Origin: Pseudanabaena sp. Chao 1811
GTDB lineage: Bacteria > Cyanobacteriota > Cyanobacteriia > Pseudanabaenales > Pseudanabaenaceae
DNA: 64,000 nt
Reading direction: 5' to 3'
NCBI RefSeq assembly: GCF_027942295.1
Contig: NZ_CP101416.1
Location: forward strand, 3,272,501-3,336,500
The notes beneath the pieces are model-generated. The model worked only from the letters and a program-made list of their open reading frames with translations. It had not been told where the DNA came from and did no database searches. Positions 20,156-28,443 of the stretch are shown one piece after another (the first letter of the stretch is position 1; the number at the start of each line of letters is the position of its first letter). The translations under genes were made by a program, and so were the position numbers.

Positions 20156-21631
20156 ATGTCATCCGTCAGTCTCAACAAGATACTTCTAAAAGGAGAAGTA
20201 TTGTCCTTATTGAGAGGATTAATTACTACAATGACTTCTCCCATAATGATTCAAGATCACAAAGGGAAAGTTTTAGTTTCAGACCTTGGCATAGACAAAG
20301 CTAATGAACAAACTCTTGAGTTTTCTAGTTCCACCAGTGATGACAGTAACAGGGAACAATCCCTAAAAGTTCCTGTTTTGCTGGAGGAAGAATTATTAGG
20401 TTGGGTAATTGGAACTAAACAGGTTGAGCAGGTTGCAAACTTTTTAAATTACATAGTCAAACGCGAATTTGAACGTAAGACCCTTGCTGCCGATGCCTTA
20501 GATAAATATCGTGAGATTAGTTTGCTCTATACGATCTCCAGTAAAATGTCTAGCTGTCTAGATGTGCAAGAGATTGGGACTCTGGTAATTGAAGAAGCTA
20601 GTCGGCTGATTAAAAGTACTAGCGCATCAGTGATGGTGCATAACCCACAAAATAATTCTCTTGAAATAGTCTCTGCCAAGGGAACAGCCGAAGAACTTAA
20701 ATATAGTCCAATGGGTGCGAATGAAGGAATTGCTGGACATGTCTTTGCTACTGGTAAACCAGAGTTAGTCAATGATGCTACTCAAGATCCTCGCTATGCT
20801 GTCAATGAGACTGAATCCTACGCGATTATTTGTGTACCAATTCTGACGAAGGATCGCACCATAGGGGTTGTGAATATTAGTAATTCTGAGCCTATTAACT
20901 ATACATCTCAAGATCTTAAGTTATTTACGGCGTTAGTCACTCAAGCCTCTGGAGCGATCGAGAATGCGCTTCTCCATGAAAATAAATTACGGGAAGAGAG
21001 AATCAAAAACAATTTAGAACGATATTTATCACCACAGGTTGCACAAGCTGTTATTAATCAAGCTGATCAGGTCTCTCTAACTACCAGCAAGCGTAGAATT
21101 GCGATGTTGTTTTCTGATATTCGTAATTTCACAACTAAGTGCGAAGAGTTAGAACCAGAAGATTTAGTTGCTTATCTTAATGAGTATTTTACCCAAATGG
21201 TGGATGTAATTTTTAATCATCAAGGAACGGTGAATAAATTTGTAGGTGACATGATTGTGGCGATGTTTGGCGCACCTTCAGCGATCTCTGATCGTGAATA
21301 TTGGGCGATCGCGGCGGCAATTAATATGCAGAAACGTATCAGAGAAATACCAATTGCTTGGATTCGTGAGAACTTCATTACAGGGATTGGCATCAGCTCT
21401 GGGGATGTAATTGTCGGTAATATTGGTTCGCCTCAACATATGGATTACACGGCGATCGGTGATGAGATGAATATTGCTTCACGCTTGCAGGGATTGGCAC
21501 AGGGAGGACAAATCCTAGTGACGCGAAGTGTGTATGAGGCAACCCAAGCTAACTTTCAATTTAGAGAGTTTGGAACTTTACCTGTAAAAGGCAAAAAGAA
21601 TCTAGTGGAAATCTTTGAAGTGATCTACTGA
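20156..21631 (+). CDS. GAF-domain adenylate cyclase (class III)
   Basis: A 491-residue soluble protein. Residues about 115-275 form a GAF sensor domain (ISLLYTISSKMSS opening, SYAIICVPILT near its end). The C-terminal 190 residues are a class III cyclase domain. Both metal-binding aspartates are present (LFSDIRNFTT and VGDMIVAMFG), with Lys in VNKFVGD and Asp in MDYTAIGDEMNIASRL that select ATP, plus the transition-state Asn and Arg of the last motif. It should make cAMP under control of a GAF ligand. The next co-oriented gene is a response regulator beyond a long palindrome, so it may be its own transcript. Confidence 0.92.
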   Translation: MSSVSLNKILLKGEVLSLLRGLITTMTSPIMIQDHKGKVLVSDLGIDKANEQTLEFSSSTSDDSNREQSLKVPVLLEEELLGWVIGTKQVEQVANFLNYIVKREFERKTLAADALDKYREISLLYTISSKMSSCLDVQEIGTLVIEEASRLIKSTSASVMVHNPQNNSLEIVSAKGTAEELKYSPMGANEGIAGHVFATGKPELVNDATQDPRYAVNETESYAIICVPILTKDRTIGVVNISNSEPINYTSQDLKLFTALVTQASGAIENALLHENKLREERIKNNLERYLSPQVAQAVINQADQVSLTTSKRRIAMLFSDIRNFTTKCEELEPEDLVAYLNEYFTQMVDVIFNHQGTVNKFVGDMIVAMFGAPSAISDREYWAIAAAINMQKRIREIPIAWIRENFITGIGISSGDVIVGNIGSPQHMDYTAIGDEMNIASRLQGLAQGGQILVTRSVYEATQANFQFREFGTLPVKGKKNLVEIFEVIY

Positions 21632-21648
21632 TTAGAGACAGACAGGAA

Positions 21649-21709
21649 AATAATGAGCCGACTTTTGGTGGCGTGGCGAAGCCACGCCACCAAAAGTCGG
21701 CTCATTATT
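21649..21709. repeat. Long perfect palindrome, GAA triloop
   Basis: 29-bp arms without a mismatch, starting AATAATGAGCCGACTTTTGG and ending GTGGC, around GAA. It lies 17 bases after the cyclase stop and is a good terminator structure. Confidence 0.92.
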
Positions 21710-21800
21710 AAATGCTAGAACCCTTACCTCACCACAAATCAAATTACCTCGTCCATAAACAGATGGGTTAACTAGTAAATGTGGTACTTCATGCCACTTT

Positions 21801-21910
21801 TACTAAGTAGCTAGGCGTAATTAAATATAAAACCCAAGAAACTGTGGCGCACGCGCAGCGTGCGCCACAGCTTTTGACTCTGGATTTTAATTATGCTCAG
21901 CTACTTAGTA
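21801..21910. repeat. Bordered palindrome element (TACTAAGTAGCT family)
   Basis: Left end TACTAAGTAGCTAGGCGTAA and right end TATGCTCAGCTACTTAGTA form imperfect terminal inverted repeats of about 25 bp. The core is CTGTGGCGCACGC-GCA-GCGTGCGCCACAG. The left end matches the outer arm of the palindrome at 45459. Confidence 0.8.
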
Positions 21911-21975
21911 GATTATTTTGGCGCAAAGCTCTGTAGGTGATACATTAGTTTTGAGAAACCTCAAAGTCTTTTAAA

Positions 21976-22359
21976 ATGTCTAAAAAGCTATTAATCGTTG
22001 ATGATGAGCCTCATATCCGTTTGCTATTAGAGCAGACCTTAGAAGAGTTAGAGGACTATGATGTAGAGCTATTAACTGCAACTAATGGGTTAGAAGCACT
22101 AGAAACGATTCAGCGTGAAAAGCCGAATTTGGTCTTCTTGGATGTGATGATGCCTAAAATGAATGGCTATGAAGTTTGCCAAACCGTTAAAGGCGACCCT
22201 AGTTTAAGTGATGTCTATATCATCATGTTGACTGCCAAGGGACAAGAATTTGATCGTGATCGTGGTAAGGATGTCGGGGCAGATATTTATATGACTAAGC
22301 CCTTTGATCCTGATGAAATATTGGAAAAATCCTGTGAAATTCTAGGAATAGAAGCTTAA
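21976..22359 (+). CDS. Single-domain response regulator
   Basis: A 127-residue receiver domain and nothing else. The acidic pocket is LLIVDDEPH, the phosphorylated Asp is in LVFLDVMMPKMNG, Thr in IIMLTAKG and Lys in YMTKPFDPDE are all in place, so it should be phosphorylatable. No output domain is fused. Its stop codon is immediately followed by the ATG of the VWA gene with no spacer, and an FHA gene follows, which suggests one operon in which the receiver controls or reports to the VWA and FHA proteins. Confidence 0.92.
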   Translation: MSKKLLIVDDEPHIRLLLEQTLEELEDYDVELLTATNGLEALETIQREKPNLVFLDVMMPKMNGYEVCQTVKGDPSLSDVYIIMLTAKGQEFDRDRGKDVGADIYMTKPFDPDEILEKSCEILGIEA

Positions 22360-23634
22360 ATGAGCGTAAATCTGACCTGTAAGTTAAGTGATCGCCATCT
22401 CGATAGCAATCAAGGCAACAGTCAGCGCCAATTAGCGATCGCGGTGTCAGCTATTAGCGGCGTTGGCATCAATAATGCACCGCTAAATTTATGCCTTGTT
22501 TTAGATCATAGTGGCTCCATGGGGGGGCAGCCATTGGACACTGTAAAACGAGCAGCTCGCGACCTAGTTGATCAGATGTATCCCCAAGATCGGATTAGTG
22601 TCGTAGGTTTTGACCACAAAGCTAAGGTGGTCGTCGAGAATCAACCCGTCGAGCGTATCGAATCGATTAAAGAAAAAATTCAATCTCTCAAAGCATCAGG
22701 GGGAACCTGTATTGACGATGGTATTAAACTGGGCTTACAGGAAACTAGCAAGGGAAAAGATGGCACTATTAGCCAGATTTTTGTGCTAACTGATGGCGAA
22801 AATGAGCATGGTGATAATGAACGTTGTTTTCAGTTTTCGCGCTTAGCTACTGAATACAACATGACCCTACATAGCCTTGGTTTTGGGGATAGTTGGAATC
22901 AAGATGTACTAGAACGTATTGCTGATGCTGGTGGTGGTGCTATGGCATATATTCCATCACCTGAGGCGGCGGGGGCAGAATTTCAAAAGTTATTGAAGCG
23001 TGTCCAAGCGATCGGGCTAACCAATGCCCACTTAATCTTGCAGCTTGCCCCCCATGTTAGGCTTGCAGAATTAAAACCGATCGCTCAAGTTGCCCCTGAT
23101 ACAATCGAATTACCCTATCAAACTGAAGGAGATGCCATTATTGTCAGACTCGGTGATCTGATGACCGATGTGGAGCGAGTAGTACTGTTTAATCTCTACA
23201 TCAGTCCTGCTAGTTACATTGCCAGTTATCCTGATCAATCCGAAATTCCACTCTTGACTGCTCAAGTCCGTTATGACATTCCCTCACTTGCTCAAATTAA
23301 TTCACTATCACCATCAGTGGCGATCGCCGCCGAGCTAGTCAAAGACTTTACGCCACAGGTTGATCCCCAAGTCCAAAATCATGTATTAGCTTTAGCGAAA
23401 TATCGGCAAACCCAACTTGCAGAGCAAAAACTGCAAGAAGGCGATCGGGCTGGTGCAGCAACAATGTTACAGTCTGCGGCAAAAACGGCTTTGCAAATGG
23501 GTGATCATAATGCTTCGACGATCTTGCAAAATAACGCTACCCGCCTACAAGAAGGCACATTTCTCAGTGAATCGGAGCGCAAGAAAACCCGCATCGCTTC
23601 CAAAACTGTTCTGCAAGCACCGACGAATCCTTAA
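22360..23634 (+). CDS. VWA domain protein with C-terminal extension
   Basis: A 424-residue protein. A VWA domain covers residues about 40-220 with a full metal-binding site: LDHSGSMGG, the Thr of GGTCIDDG and LTDGENEHGD. The C-terminal 200 residues are predicted beta-rich then helical (residues 330-400, Ala/Gln/Leu-rich), with no domain recognised. Bacterial proteins of this build are called Ca-activated chloride channel homologues by distant similarity, a name with little functional meaning. ATG directly abuts the response regulator stop. The FHA gene follows 61 bases on. Confidence 0.85.
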   Translation: MSVNLTCKLSDRHLDSNQGNSQRQLAIAVSAISGVGINNAPLNLCLVLDHSGSMGGQPLDTVKRAARDLVDQMYPQDRISVVGFDHKAKVVVENQPVERIESIKEKIQSLKASGGTCIDDGIKLGLQETSKGKDGTISQIFVLTDGENEHGDNERCFQFSRLATEYNMTLHSLGFGDSWNQDVLERIADAGGGAMAYIPSPEAAGAEFQKLLKRVQAIGLTNAHLILQLAPHVRLAELKPIAQVAPDTIELPYQTEGDAIIVRLGDLMTDVERVVLFNLYISPASYIASYPDQSEIPLLTAQVRYDIPSLAQINSLSPSVAIAAELVKDFTPQVDPQVQNHVLALAKYRQTQLAEQKLQEGDRAGAATMLQSAAKTALQMGDHNASTILQNNATRLQEGTFLSESERKKTRIASKTVLQAPTNP

Positions 23635-23695
23635 ATGCAGGAATTACGTCACTGTAATCTCGAAATGTCTATGTTTTCTATCTTAAGTTGCTCTT

Positions 23696-24502
23696 ATGAT
23701 TACCTGTCCTAATTGTGCTCATTCTAATCCTGAAGGAGCTGTCAACTGTGAAGCTTGCTTTACGCCATTACCGATTGTTAAAAGTATTCAATGTCCTAGT
23801 TGCCATGCAACGGTGTTATCCGATGCTAAATTTTGTGGTCATTGTGGGTTTAATCTGAGTGCGGCAACTGCTGGCAGTCTACACCAAGAAGCTCATGAAG
23901 AAGGAGGTGTAATTAGTCCATCCCCCGATCTGTCTACTGAAGTTTTCCCCATACTACCCATTTCAAGCGCTATGTCTAATTCTGTACCTAATGAGCCGAC
24001 TGAAGGAAATGCTACGTCAAACTCGGCTGTGAATTTAAGCGCAGAGGTGCAAACTATTCCTAATGTGAATGAGGAAGAACTATTTGTTGGTGAACAACCT
24101 ACTGCACCTGCGAGTAATCCGATCAATGTTGTTGCATCTGCATCGATTGGTGCCAAAACTCAGTTGCAACAATTTTCGGCATCTTTGCTCCATGTCCAAA
24201 CCAATCTCAGTATCGAAATTCCTGCTCATCTCCCCGTTGTCCATATCGGTAAGCCCAATACGGTAATTCCACCTGATATTGATGTATCTGGATTTCCTGA
24301 TTCAGATATTGTTTCGCGTATCCATGCTGATATTCGTGCTGAAGGTGGCGCTTTTTATTTTGAAGATACAGGTAGCTCGAATGGTACTTATATCAATAAT
24401 TTACCTCTGCCTGCGGGCAATCGCCATAAGCTCAGAGCAGGCGATCGCATTTCTCTAGGCAAAGGAGATAAGGTGAGTTTTATCTTTCAATTAAATTCTT
24501 GA
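23696..24502 (+). CDS. Zinc-ribbon and FHA domain protein
   Basis: A 268-residue protein. The N-terminus holds two CxxC zinc ribbons (CPNCAHSNPEGAVNCEAC and, after a spacer, CPSCHATVLSDAKFCGHCG). Residues 60-165 are a Ser/Thr/Pro/Asn-rich linker. The C-terminal 90 residues are an FHA domain: HIGKPN, SRIHADI, and the phosphothreonine-binding DTGSSNGTYIN. FHA domains read Thr phosphorylation, so a Ser/Thr kinase input is expected; a kinase gene lies 14 kb downstream but no link is shown. Last gene of the receiver-VWA-FHA group; a hairpin follows 28 bases later. Confidence 0.92.
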   Translation: MITCPNCAHSNPEGAVNCEACFTPLPIVKSIQCPSCHATVLSDAKFCGHCGFNLSAATAGSLHQEAHEEGGVISPSPDLSTEVFPILPISSAMSNSVPNEPTEGNATSNSAVNLSAEVQTIPNVNEEELFVGEQPTAPASNPINVVASASIGAKTQLQQFSASLLHVQTNLSIEIPAHLPVVHIGKPNTVIPPDIDVSGFPDSDIVSRIHADIRAEGGAFYFEDTGSSNGTYINNLPLPAGNRHKLRAGDRISLGKGDKVSFIFQLNS

Positions 24503-24529
24503 CTTTTAACTGTGACAGTAGGCTGTCCT

Positions 24530-24566
24530 AAAAAAGAGAGGAGTGAAATTTGCTCCTCTCTTTTTT
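24530..24566 (+). terminator. Likely terminator of the FHA gene
   Basis: Arms AAAAAAGAGAGGAG and CTCCTCTCTTTTTT with a 9-base loop; the right arm ends in six T. It is the first structure after the FHA stop. Confidence 0.8.
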
Positions 24567-24584
24567 AATGTCAGTTCGGGATGA

Positions 24585-24643
24585 TTTAAAATCCCAAAAG
24601 CAAAAGCCTTGAGTAGCAAGGCTTTTGCTTTTGGGATTTTAAA
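24585..24643. repeat. Long palindrome after a TTAATGTCAGTTCGGGAT border
   Basis: 27-bp perfect arms starting TTTAAAATCCCAAAAGC around AGTAG. The preceding TTAATGTCAGTTCGGGATGA matches the border motif of the elements at 13380 and 16996. Confidence 0.85.
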
Positions 24644-24721
24644 TTTGCTATGGGGAATGGAAGTTATGAATGTCTTAGCTTAAAGAATTGAAACGAGCTT
24701 CTACCTATGTATAGCCTTTAC

Positions 24722-24820
24722 TATAGCCGCGAAAGTTTTGCTGTAAAGCCCAGATAAACAAAAGCGTTGCGCCGCCTTTGTTTATCTGGATTTGTCCTAG
24801 CTATCTCTTTCATTGCTATA
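24722..24820. repeat. Bordered palindrome element (TATAGC family, degenerate)
   Basis: Left end TATAGCCGCGAAAGTTTTGC leading to TAAAGCCC; right end GGATTTGTCCTAGCTATC then GCTATA. The core arms are CCAGATAAACAAA and its complement around a GC-rich imperfect loop. More diverged than the copies at 19835 and 40007. Confidence 0.65.
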
Positions 24821-25115
24821 AAAAGTAAAAAACCTTATCTCTGTATATTGATTTGTTAAATAAAGAAACCTATTTAGTAAAAGTCTTTTATAGGCGCTAT
24901 TATATATTTTAGTTCTATTCAATGTTTGCCTTATATCTGTATTCTCAATCACATTAGTTTTTTACAGAAGAGTACAGATTATCGTTAGAAAAATCATGAT
25001 TTTAGGTGATGTCTAAATGTAGATTCATTACTTCCTAAAATACTAAAGTCATGAGCATTCTATTTAGTAGACAATTGAAAATTCACTAATCCCATCGTTG
25101 TTGGAGATGTTAATT

Positions 25116-25322
25116 ATGGATACGCAATTACTCAAGCTAGAAATCGACATGCAGAATCACTATACAGTTTCAACTCTCTATCAAGCAATTCAAGATGAGT
25201 TGAAACAGCATGGACGACCTCTTAATTGGATTGTGTCTGGAGTTGATAAGGATAGTCAAAAGGTTTACGTTAATGCAATTTTTTTAGCGGTGGAATTGAA
25301 TTGGCGTAATTGCTTAAACTAA
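25116..25322 (+). CDS. Small conserved-looking protein of unknown function
   Basis: A 68-residue protein from ATG (MDTQLLKLEIDMQ). I do not recognise a family with certainty. The sequence looks like a real compact domain: a predicted helix (TVSTLYQAIQDELKQHG), then the strands RPLNWIVSGVD and KVYVNAIFLAVE. Small cyanobacterial proteins with a related RPLxW motif exist, but that comparison is from memory. A GGAG-type ribosome site sits about 10 bases upstream of the ATG. It could be co-transcribed with the CHAD gene 120 bases downstream. Confidence 0.55.
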   Translation: MDTQLLKLEIDMQNHYTVSTLYQAIQDELKQHGRPLNWIVSGVDKDSQKVYVNAIFLAVELNWRNCLN

Positions 25323-25444
25323 TTTTGATTGATTTGTAAAGATGTGATGATTTAACAGAACAAAGTGCATTACATCATCATTTTGATTGTTTAGTTTAGT
25401 GATTTTTAGCTTTTTAAAAAATCCCTTATAAAAGGTCAAATTGT

Positions 25445-26416
25445 ATGGATGAGAATCAGTTTGATCGATCGCTATCAATTAGTGATTATGCCTATCGTAT
25501 TATCCAGCAAAATTTTCAACGCTTTGTTGATCTAGAAGAATCTGTTTTTAAAGATCAGGATACAGAACCTTTACATCAGATGCGAGTTGGAATGCGTCGC
25601 TTGAGAACTTCCATTCAAGTGTTTGGTAATGCGATCATCCTACCTCAGGGAGTGAATAATTCATCGATTGGGAAAATCGCTAGGGTTTTAGGAGAGACAA
25701 GGGATTTAGATGTCCTAAAGCAGGATCTGATCACGCGCTATCAGCCTCTATTGCAGAAGTCAGAGCAAGCTAAGTTTGAGCAAGTAATTAATCATTTACA
25801 TCAGAAACGAGGTCAGAGCTTTCTGAAATTAAAGAAAACCTTAAAAGGCGATCGCTACCAAAATCTCAAACAGTCTATTCAAGATTGGCTAGCACAACCC
25901 ACCTATACAACAATGGGTAATTTACCAATCTTAGAAATCTTGCCAGATTTACTACTGCCTTTGGTTTGCCAGCTTTTTCTTCATTCGGGATGGTTGGTTG
26001 GCACAACAATGCAGACAGGTAAAGTCTCTTTAATCCCGATTGAGAATTCTGACGAACTACATCAACAATTAAGGAAGTTCAGTCATTTTTTGCATGACCT
26101 CCGCAAGCAAATCAAAGGAGTGCGGTATCAGACAGAGTTTTTTGCTGATTTCTATGTAGATTCCTATCGTGAACGAGTTGCAGAGTTTAAACAGATTCAA
26201 GAAATTTTGGGAACACTCCAAGATCATGTAGTTCTCCGTCATTTTTTAGAGAAGACATTGAAGACCGATGTTAGTAAGGTACTGCCCAGCATTGACCAAG
26301 CCATGCAGGAGGAGAGTCGTATTTTTTGGCAAAGTTGGCAGCCTTTACAAGCGCATTATCTCTCTTTGGAATTTCGCCAATCCTTGCGATCGCTACTTAC
26401 AGAAACAATGTCATAG
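25445..26416 (+). CDS. CHAD domain protein
   Basis: A 323-residue, largely helical and basic protein. The conserved CHAD opening HQMRVGMRRLRTSIQVF is at about residue 43; further conserved basic and His residues include LHDLRKQIKGVRYQTEFF near residue 215 and LGTLQDHVVLRHFL. CHAD domains bind inorganic polyphosphate through their basic helices and localise to polyphosphate granules; they are often fused to or next to CYTH triphosphatases, but none is seen here. ATG start with a short gap to the small gene upstream. A 61-base palindrome follows. Confidence 0.92.
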   Translation: MDENQFDRSLSISDYAYRIIQQNFQRFVDLEESVFKDQDTEPLHQMRVGMRRLRTSIQVFGNAIILPQGVNNSSIGKIARVLGETRDLDVLKQDLITRYQPLLQKSEQAKFEQVINHLHQKRGQSFLKLKKTLKGDRYQNLKQSIQDWLAQPTYTTMGNLPILEILPDLLLPLVCQLFLHSGWLVGTTMQTGKVSLIPIENSDELHQQLRKFSHFLHDLRKQIKGVRYQTEFFADFYVDSYRERVAEFKQIQEILGTLQDHVVLRHFLEKTLKTDVSKVLPSIDQAMQEESRIFWQSWQPLQAHYLSLEFRQSLRSLLTETMS

Positions 26417-26483
26417 AGAAGGACTACACTTTATGCTACAAAAAATTTGCATGGCTATTACATCGCTTAGGTTTCTGAGATTT

Positions 26484-26544
26484 AATAAGGAACCAAATTT
26501 TTGTGGTGCGGCTTTGCCGCACCACAAAAATTTGGTTCCTTATT
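26484..26544. repeat. Long perfect palindrome between convergent genes, TTT triloop
   Basis: 29-bp arms without a mismatch, starting AATAAGGAACCAAATTTTTG, around TTT. It lies between the ends of the CHAD gene (plus) and the DUF4335 gene (minus), where it can terminate both transcripts. Confidence 0.92.
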
Positions 26545-26557
26545 TTCCTGTATGTCC

Positions 26558-27838
26558 TTAAGGCTGTATTTGCAGAATTAAATTGACTTTTCCTGTCATC
26601 GAACTAGGCGATCGCCATTGGCGAAGGATATTTTCTAGTTCGGCGATCGCCCGATCATCTTTTAATGTCGAGTTTTTAATATCCGTTGATATATTGCTGA
26701 TGCGATCGCCTGAGATCTCAAGGTCGAGAATGAGTGTTCCTGTCTCTATTAGAGTAATTCGTTGTTCTTGCACATAGCGCACTAGATTTGTAGTGATGTC
26801 ACTGGGTAGTTCTGATTGAAGCTGTAAAACCTTGATATTAGTGGTTGAGCCAATATCTGCATTGGCAGCACGGGAAACTGTGGATGGAATCGATATCTTT
26901 TGAGAAGGGGCAGAAGGTGCAGGCTTAGCAGATTCTGCACTAATTGAGGAGGAGGAAATATCTTTGTTAGGTTGTTCTGAACGTCTTAATTGTGGGGACA
27001 TTCTACCTGTGGTTACACCATCAGCAATAGAAGGAGAACTTGTGGGAGGGTTTTGGCGATAACTATATACATTCCCAGTGGGAGTATTGATTGCGACCTT
27101 ATCAGTTCTCTCCCGAATTTTTGATTCAGAGGCTGTATCTTTTGGTTGAGAAATATTTGGAGATTTAGGTGCGATTGCTGCATTAGGAGTGGATGGATTT
27201 ATCGTCTGTGGTGAAGTTGCAACTTTCAAATCACTTTCTACTTTGTTAGCTGATTTGTCTAACTTGTTATTTGAGCTAGCAACAGAAGGTGCGGCAGCCT
27301 GTTCAGGAGATGAAGCGTTAGGAGATGAAGCGACTTGGAAGGTGGGTTGTTCACCAAGGGGAGGATAAATTAAACGGATTGCACCAATACTAACTCCGAC
27401 GATCGCGATCGCCCCTGCAATAACCTTAAGCCAGTTGAGATTGAGGCGGCGTACTTCTAGCACTACATTGGGCAAAATCACAAACTCATTGGCACAGAGT
27501 TCCAGACTTTCGTAAAGGTCAAATAATTGCAAAGTTGAAAGATGCAGTTTGGATAATTTCGGGATTTCAATGGCATGATCAAGGGTTTCAAAATCATCCT
27601 GAGCCAGCCAGCGATCGCAGTAACTAGTCACTGCTTCGATCAAATTGGCGATTTGCTGTTGATTGCCTTTAATTACTTTGCGGCTATTAGCCAATTGCAA
27701 TTGAAATCGCATATTTTGCGCCACAATTTGGGACTGCCAGTCAGATAAAGGCGATCGCTCTGTCCAGACCTCTAATGAGCAGGTTGGTAATTCATAGCGA
27801 CGGCTGAAGGTATTTGATTCTGACGATGAATAGCGCAT
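26558..27838 (-). CDS. DUF4335 family protein, single-pass membrane
   Basis: A 426-residue protein. Residues 1-125 match the cyanobacterial DUF4335 domain (RRYELPTCSLEVWTE opening). One transmembrane helix follows at about 135-155 (VIAGAIAIVGVSIGAIRL), then a 180-residue Ser/Pro/Ala/Asn-rich linker, and a conserved C-terminal part (residues 340-426) with alternating strands. Function is unknown. It is the last gene of a Ycf46-DUF3038-DUF4335 group, 50 bases after DUF3038. The pairing of DUF3038 with DUF4335 is recurrent in cyanobacteria, which suggests a shared complex at the membrane. Confidence 0.82.
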   Translation of the reverse strand: MRYSSSESNTFSRRYELPTCSLEVWTERSPLSDWQSQIVAQNMRFQLQLANSRKVIKGNQQQIANLIEAVTSYCDRWLAQDDFETLDHAIEIPKLSKLHLSTLQLFDLYESLELCANEFVILPNVVLEVRRLNLNWLKVIAGAIAIVGVSIGAIRLIYPPLGEQPTFQVASSPNASSPEQAAAPSVASSNNKLDKSANKVESDLKVATSPQTINPSTPNAAIAPKSPNISQPKDTASESKIRERTDKVAINTPTGNVYSYRQNPPTSSPSIADGVTTGRMSPQLRRSEQPNKDISSSSISAESAKPAPSAPSQKISIPSTVSRAANADIGSTTNIKVLQLQSELPSDITTNLVRYVQEQRITLIETGTLILDLEISGDRISNISTDIKNSTLKDDRAIAELENILRQWRSPSSMTGKVNLILQIQP

Positions 27839-27888
27839 ATTTTTTATTTTTTAAATTTTGCCTCGCAAAATTTAAAATCTCTAAAATC

Positions 27889-28443
27889 TCATTGACTTCG
27901 TTCAAACAAGGCAACCCAAAGGCGACGAGAACCAATTTGGGAACTGTAAAAAAGCAGATCTATTAATAATTTTAACGCTAATTTTTGGATTGCGTCAGGT
28001 TTTGCTTGCTCCTCCTCTGCCATGCGTTCTTGGTAGAGCGTATTAAAGCGATCGAGATAGTCGCCGAGGATGGGTTCACGATAGGGGAGACGTTTGAGAG
28101 CAGTACATTTCTCTAACTGAGCAACCGCATTGCGAATGGCAAATTGTTGCTGGGCAGCGAGGGTGCAACTAATTAGGGTCATGGCTCTAGCTTCATCAAC
28201 ATCGAGTTTTTTGCGCCCTTTACCTTTTCGTAATGGACTCGCCTGCCGCAACCGCCAGAGCGTAATGCGATCGCTCAAAATTTCCTCTAAACCTAATTTC
28301 TCGGCAACCGCTAGCATTTCATCGGAACCAAGCCCCGTTAAGGACTCTAACGCCAACAATACTAAATCCAAATGCGCCTTGATTGCCTGCAACTGCGGCA
28401 AATCAGGATTATTATCAAAGGAAGTAGCAGAATTGGGAGTCAT
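27889..28443 (-). CDS. DUF3038 family protein
   Basis: A 184-residue helical cytosolic protein matching DUF3038, restricted to cyanobacteria and some plastid lineages. Visible features are an early helix (LQAIKAHLDLVLLALESL), a basic stretch RKGKGRKKLD near residue 75, and a C-terminal helix LKLLIDLLFYSSQIG. No catalytic motif is seen. The ATG overlaps the Ycf46 stop by four bases (ATGA), a sign of translational coupling, and the DUF4335 gene follows. It probably acts with both neighbours. Confidence 0.85.
   Translation of the reverse strand: MTPNSATSFDNNPDLPQLQAIKAHLDLVLLALESLTGLGSDEMLAVAEKLGLEEILSDRITLWRLRQASPLRKGKGRKKLDVDEARAMTLISCTLAAQQQFAIRNAVAQLEKCTALKRLPYREPILGDYLDRFNTLYQERMAEEEQAKPDAIQKLALKLLIDLLFYSSQIGSRRLWVALFERSQ

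Larger units (their letters stand above)
21632..21975. other. Intergenic region with two palindrome elements
   Basis: No gene is seen. It contains a 61-base perfect hairpin (21649-21709), a bordered element (21801-21910), and the presumed promoter of the response regulator-VWA-FHA genes in the last 65 bases. Confidence 0.7.
24503..25115. other. Intergenic region with three palindromes
   Basis: No gene is seen. It contains a GA-rich hairpin (24530-24566), a 59-base palindrome (24585-24643), a bordered element (24722-24820) and about 280 bases of A+T-rich sequence leading to the next small gene. Confidence 0.65.
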
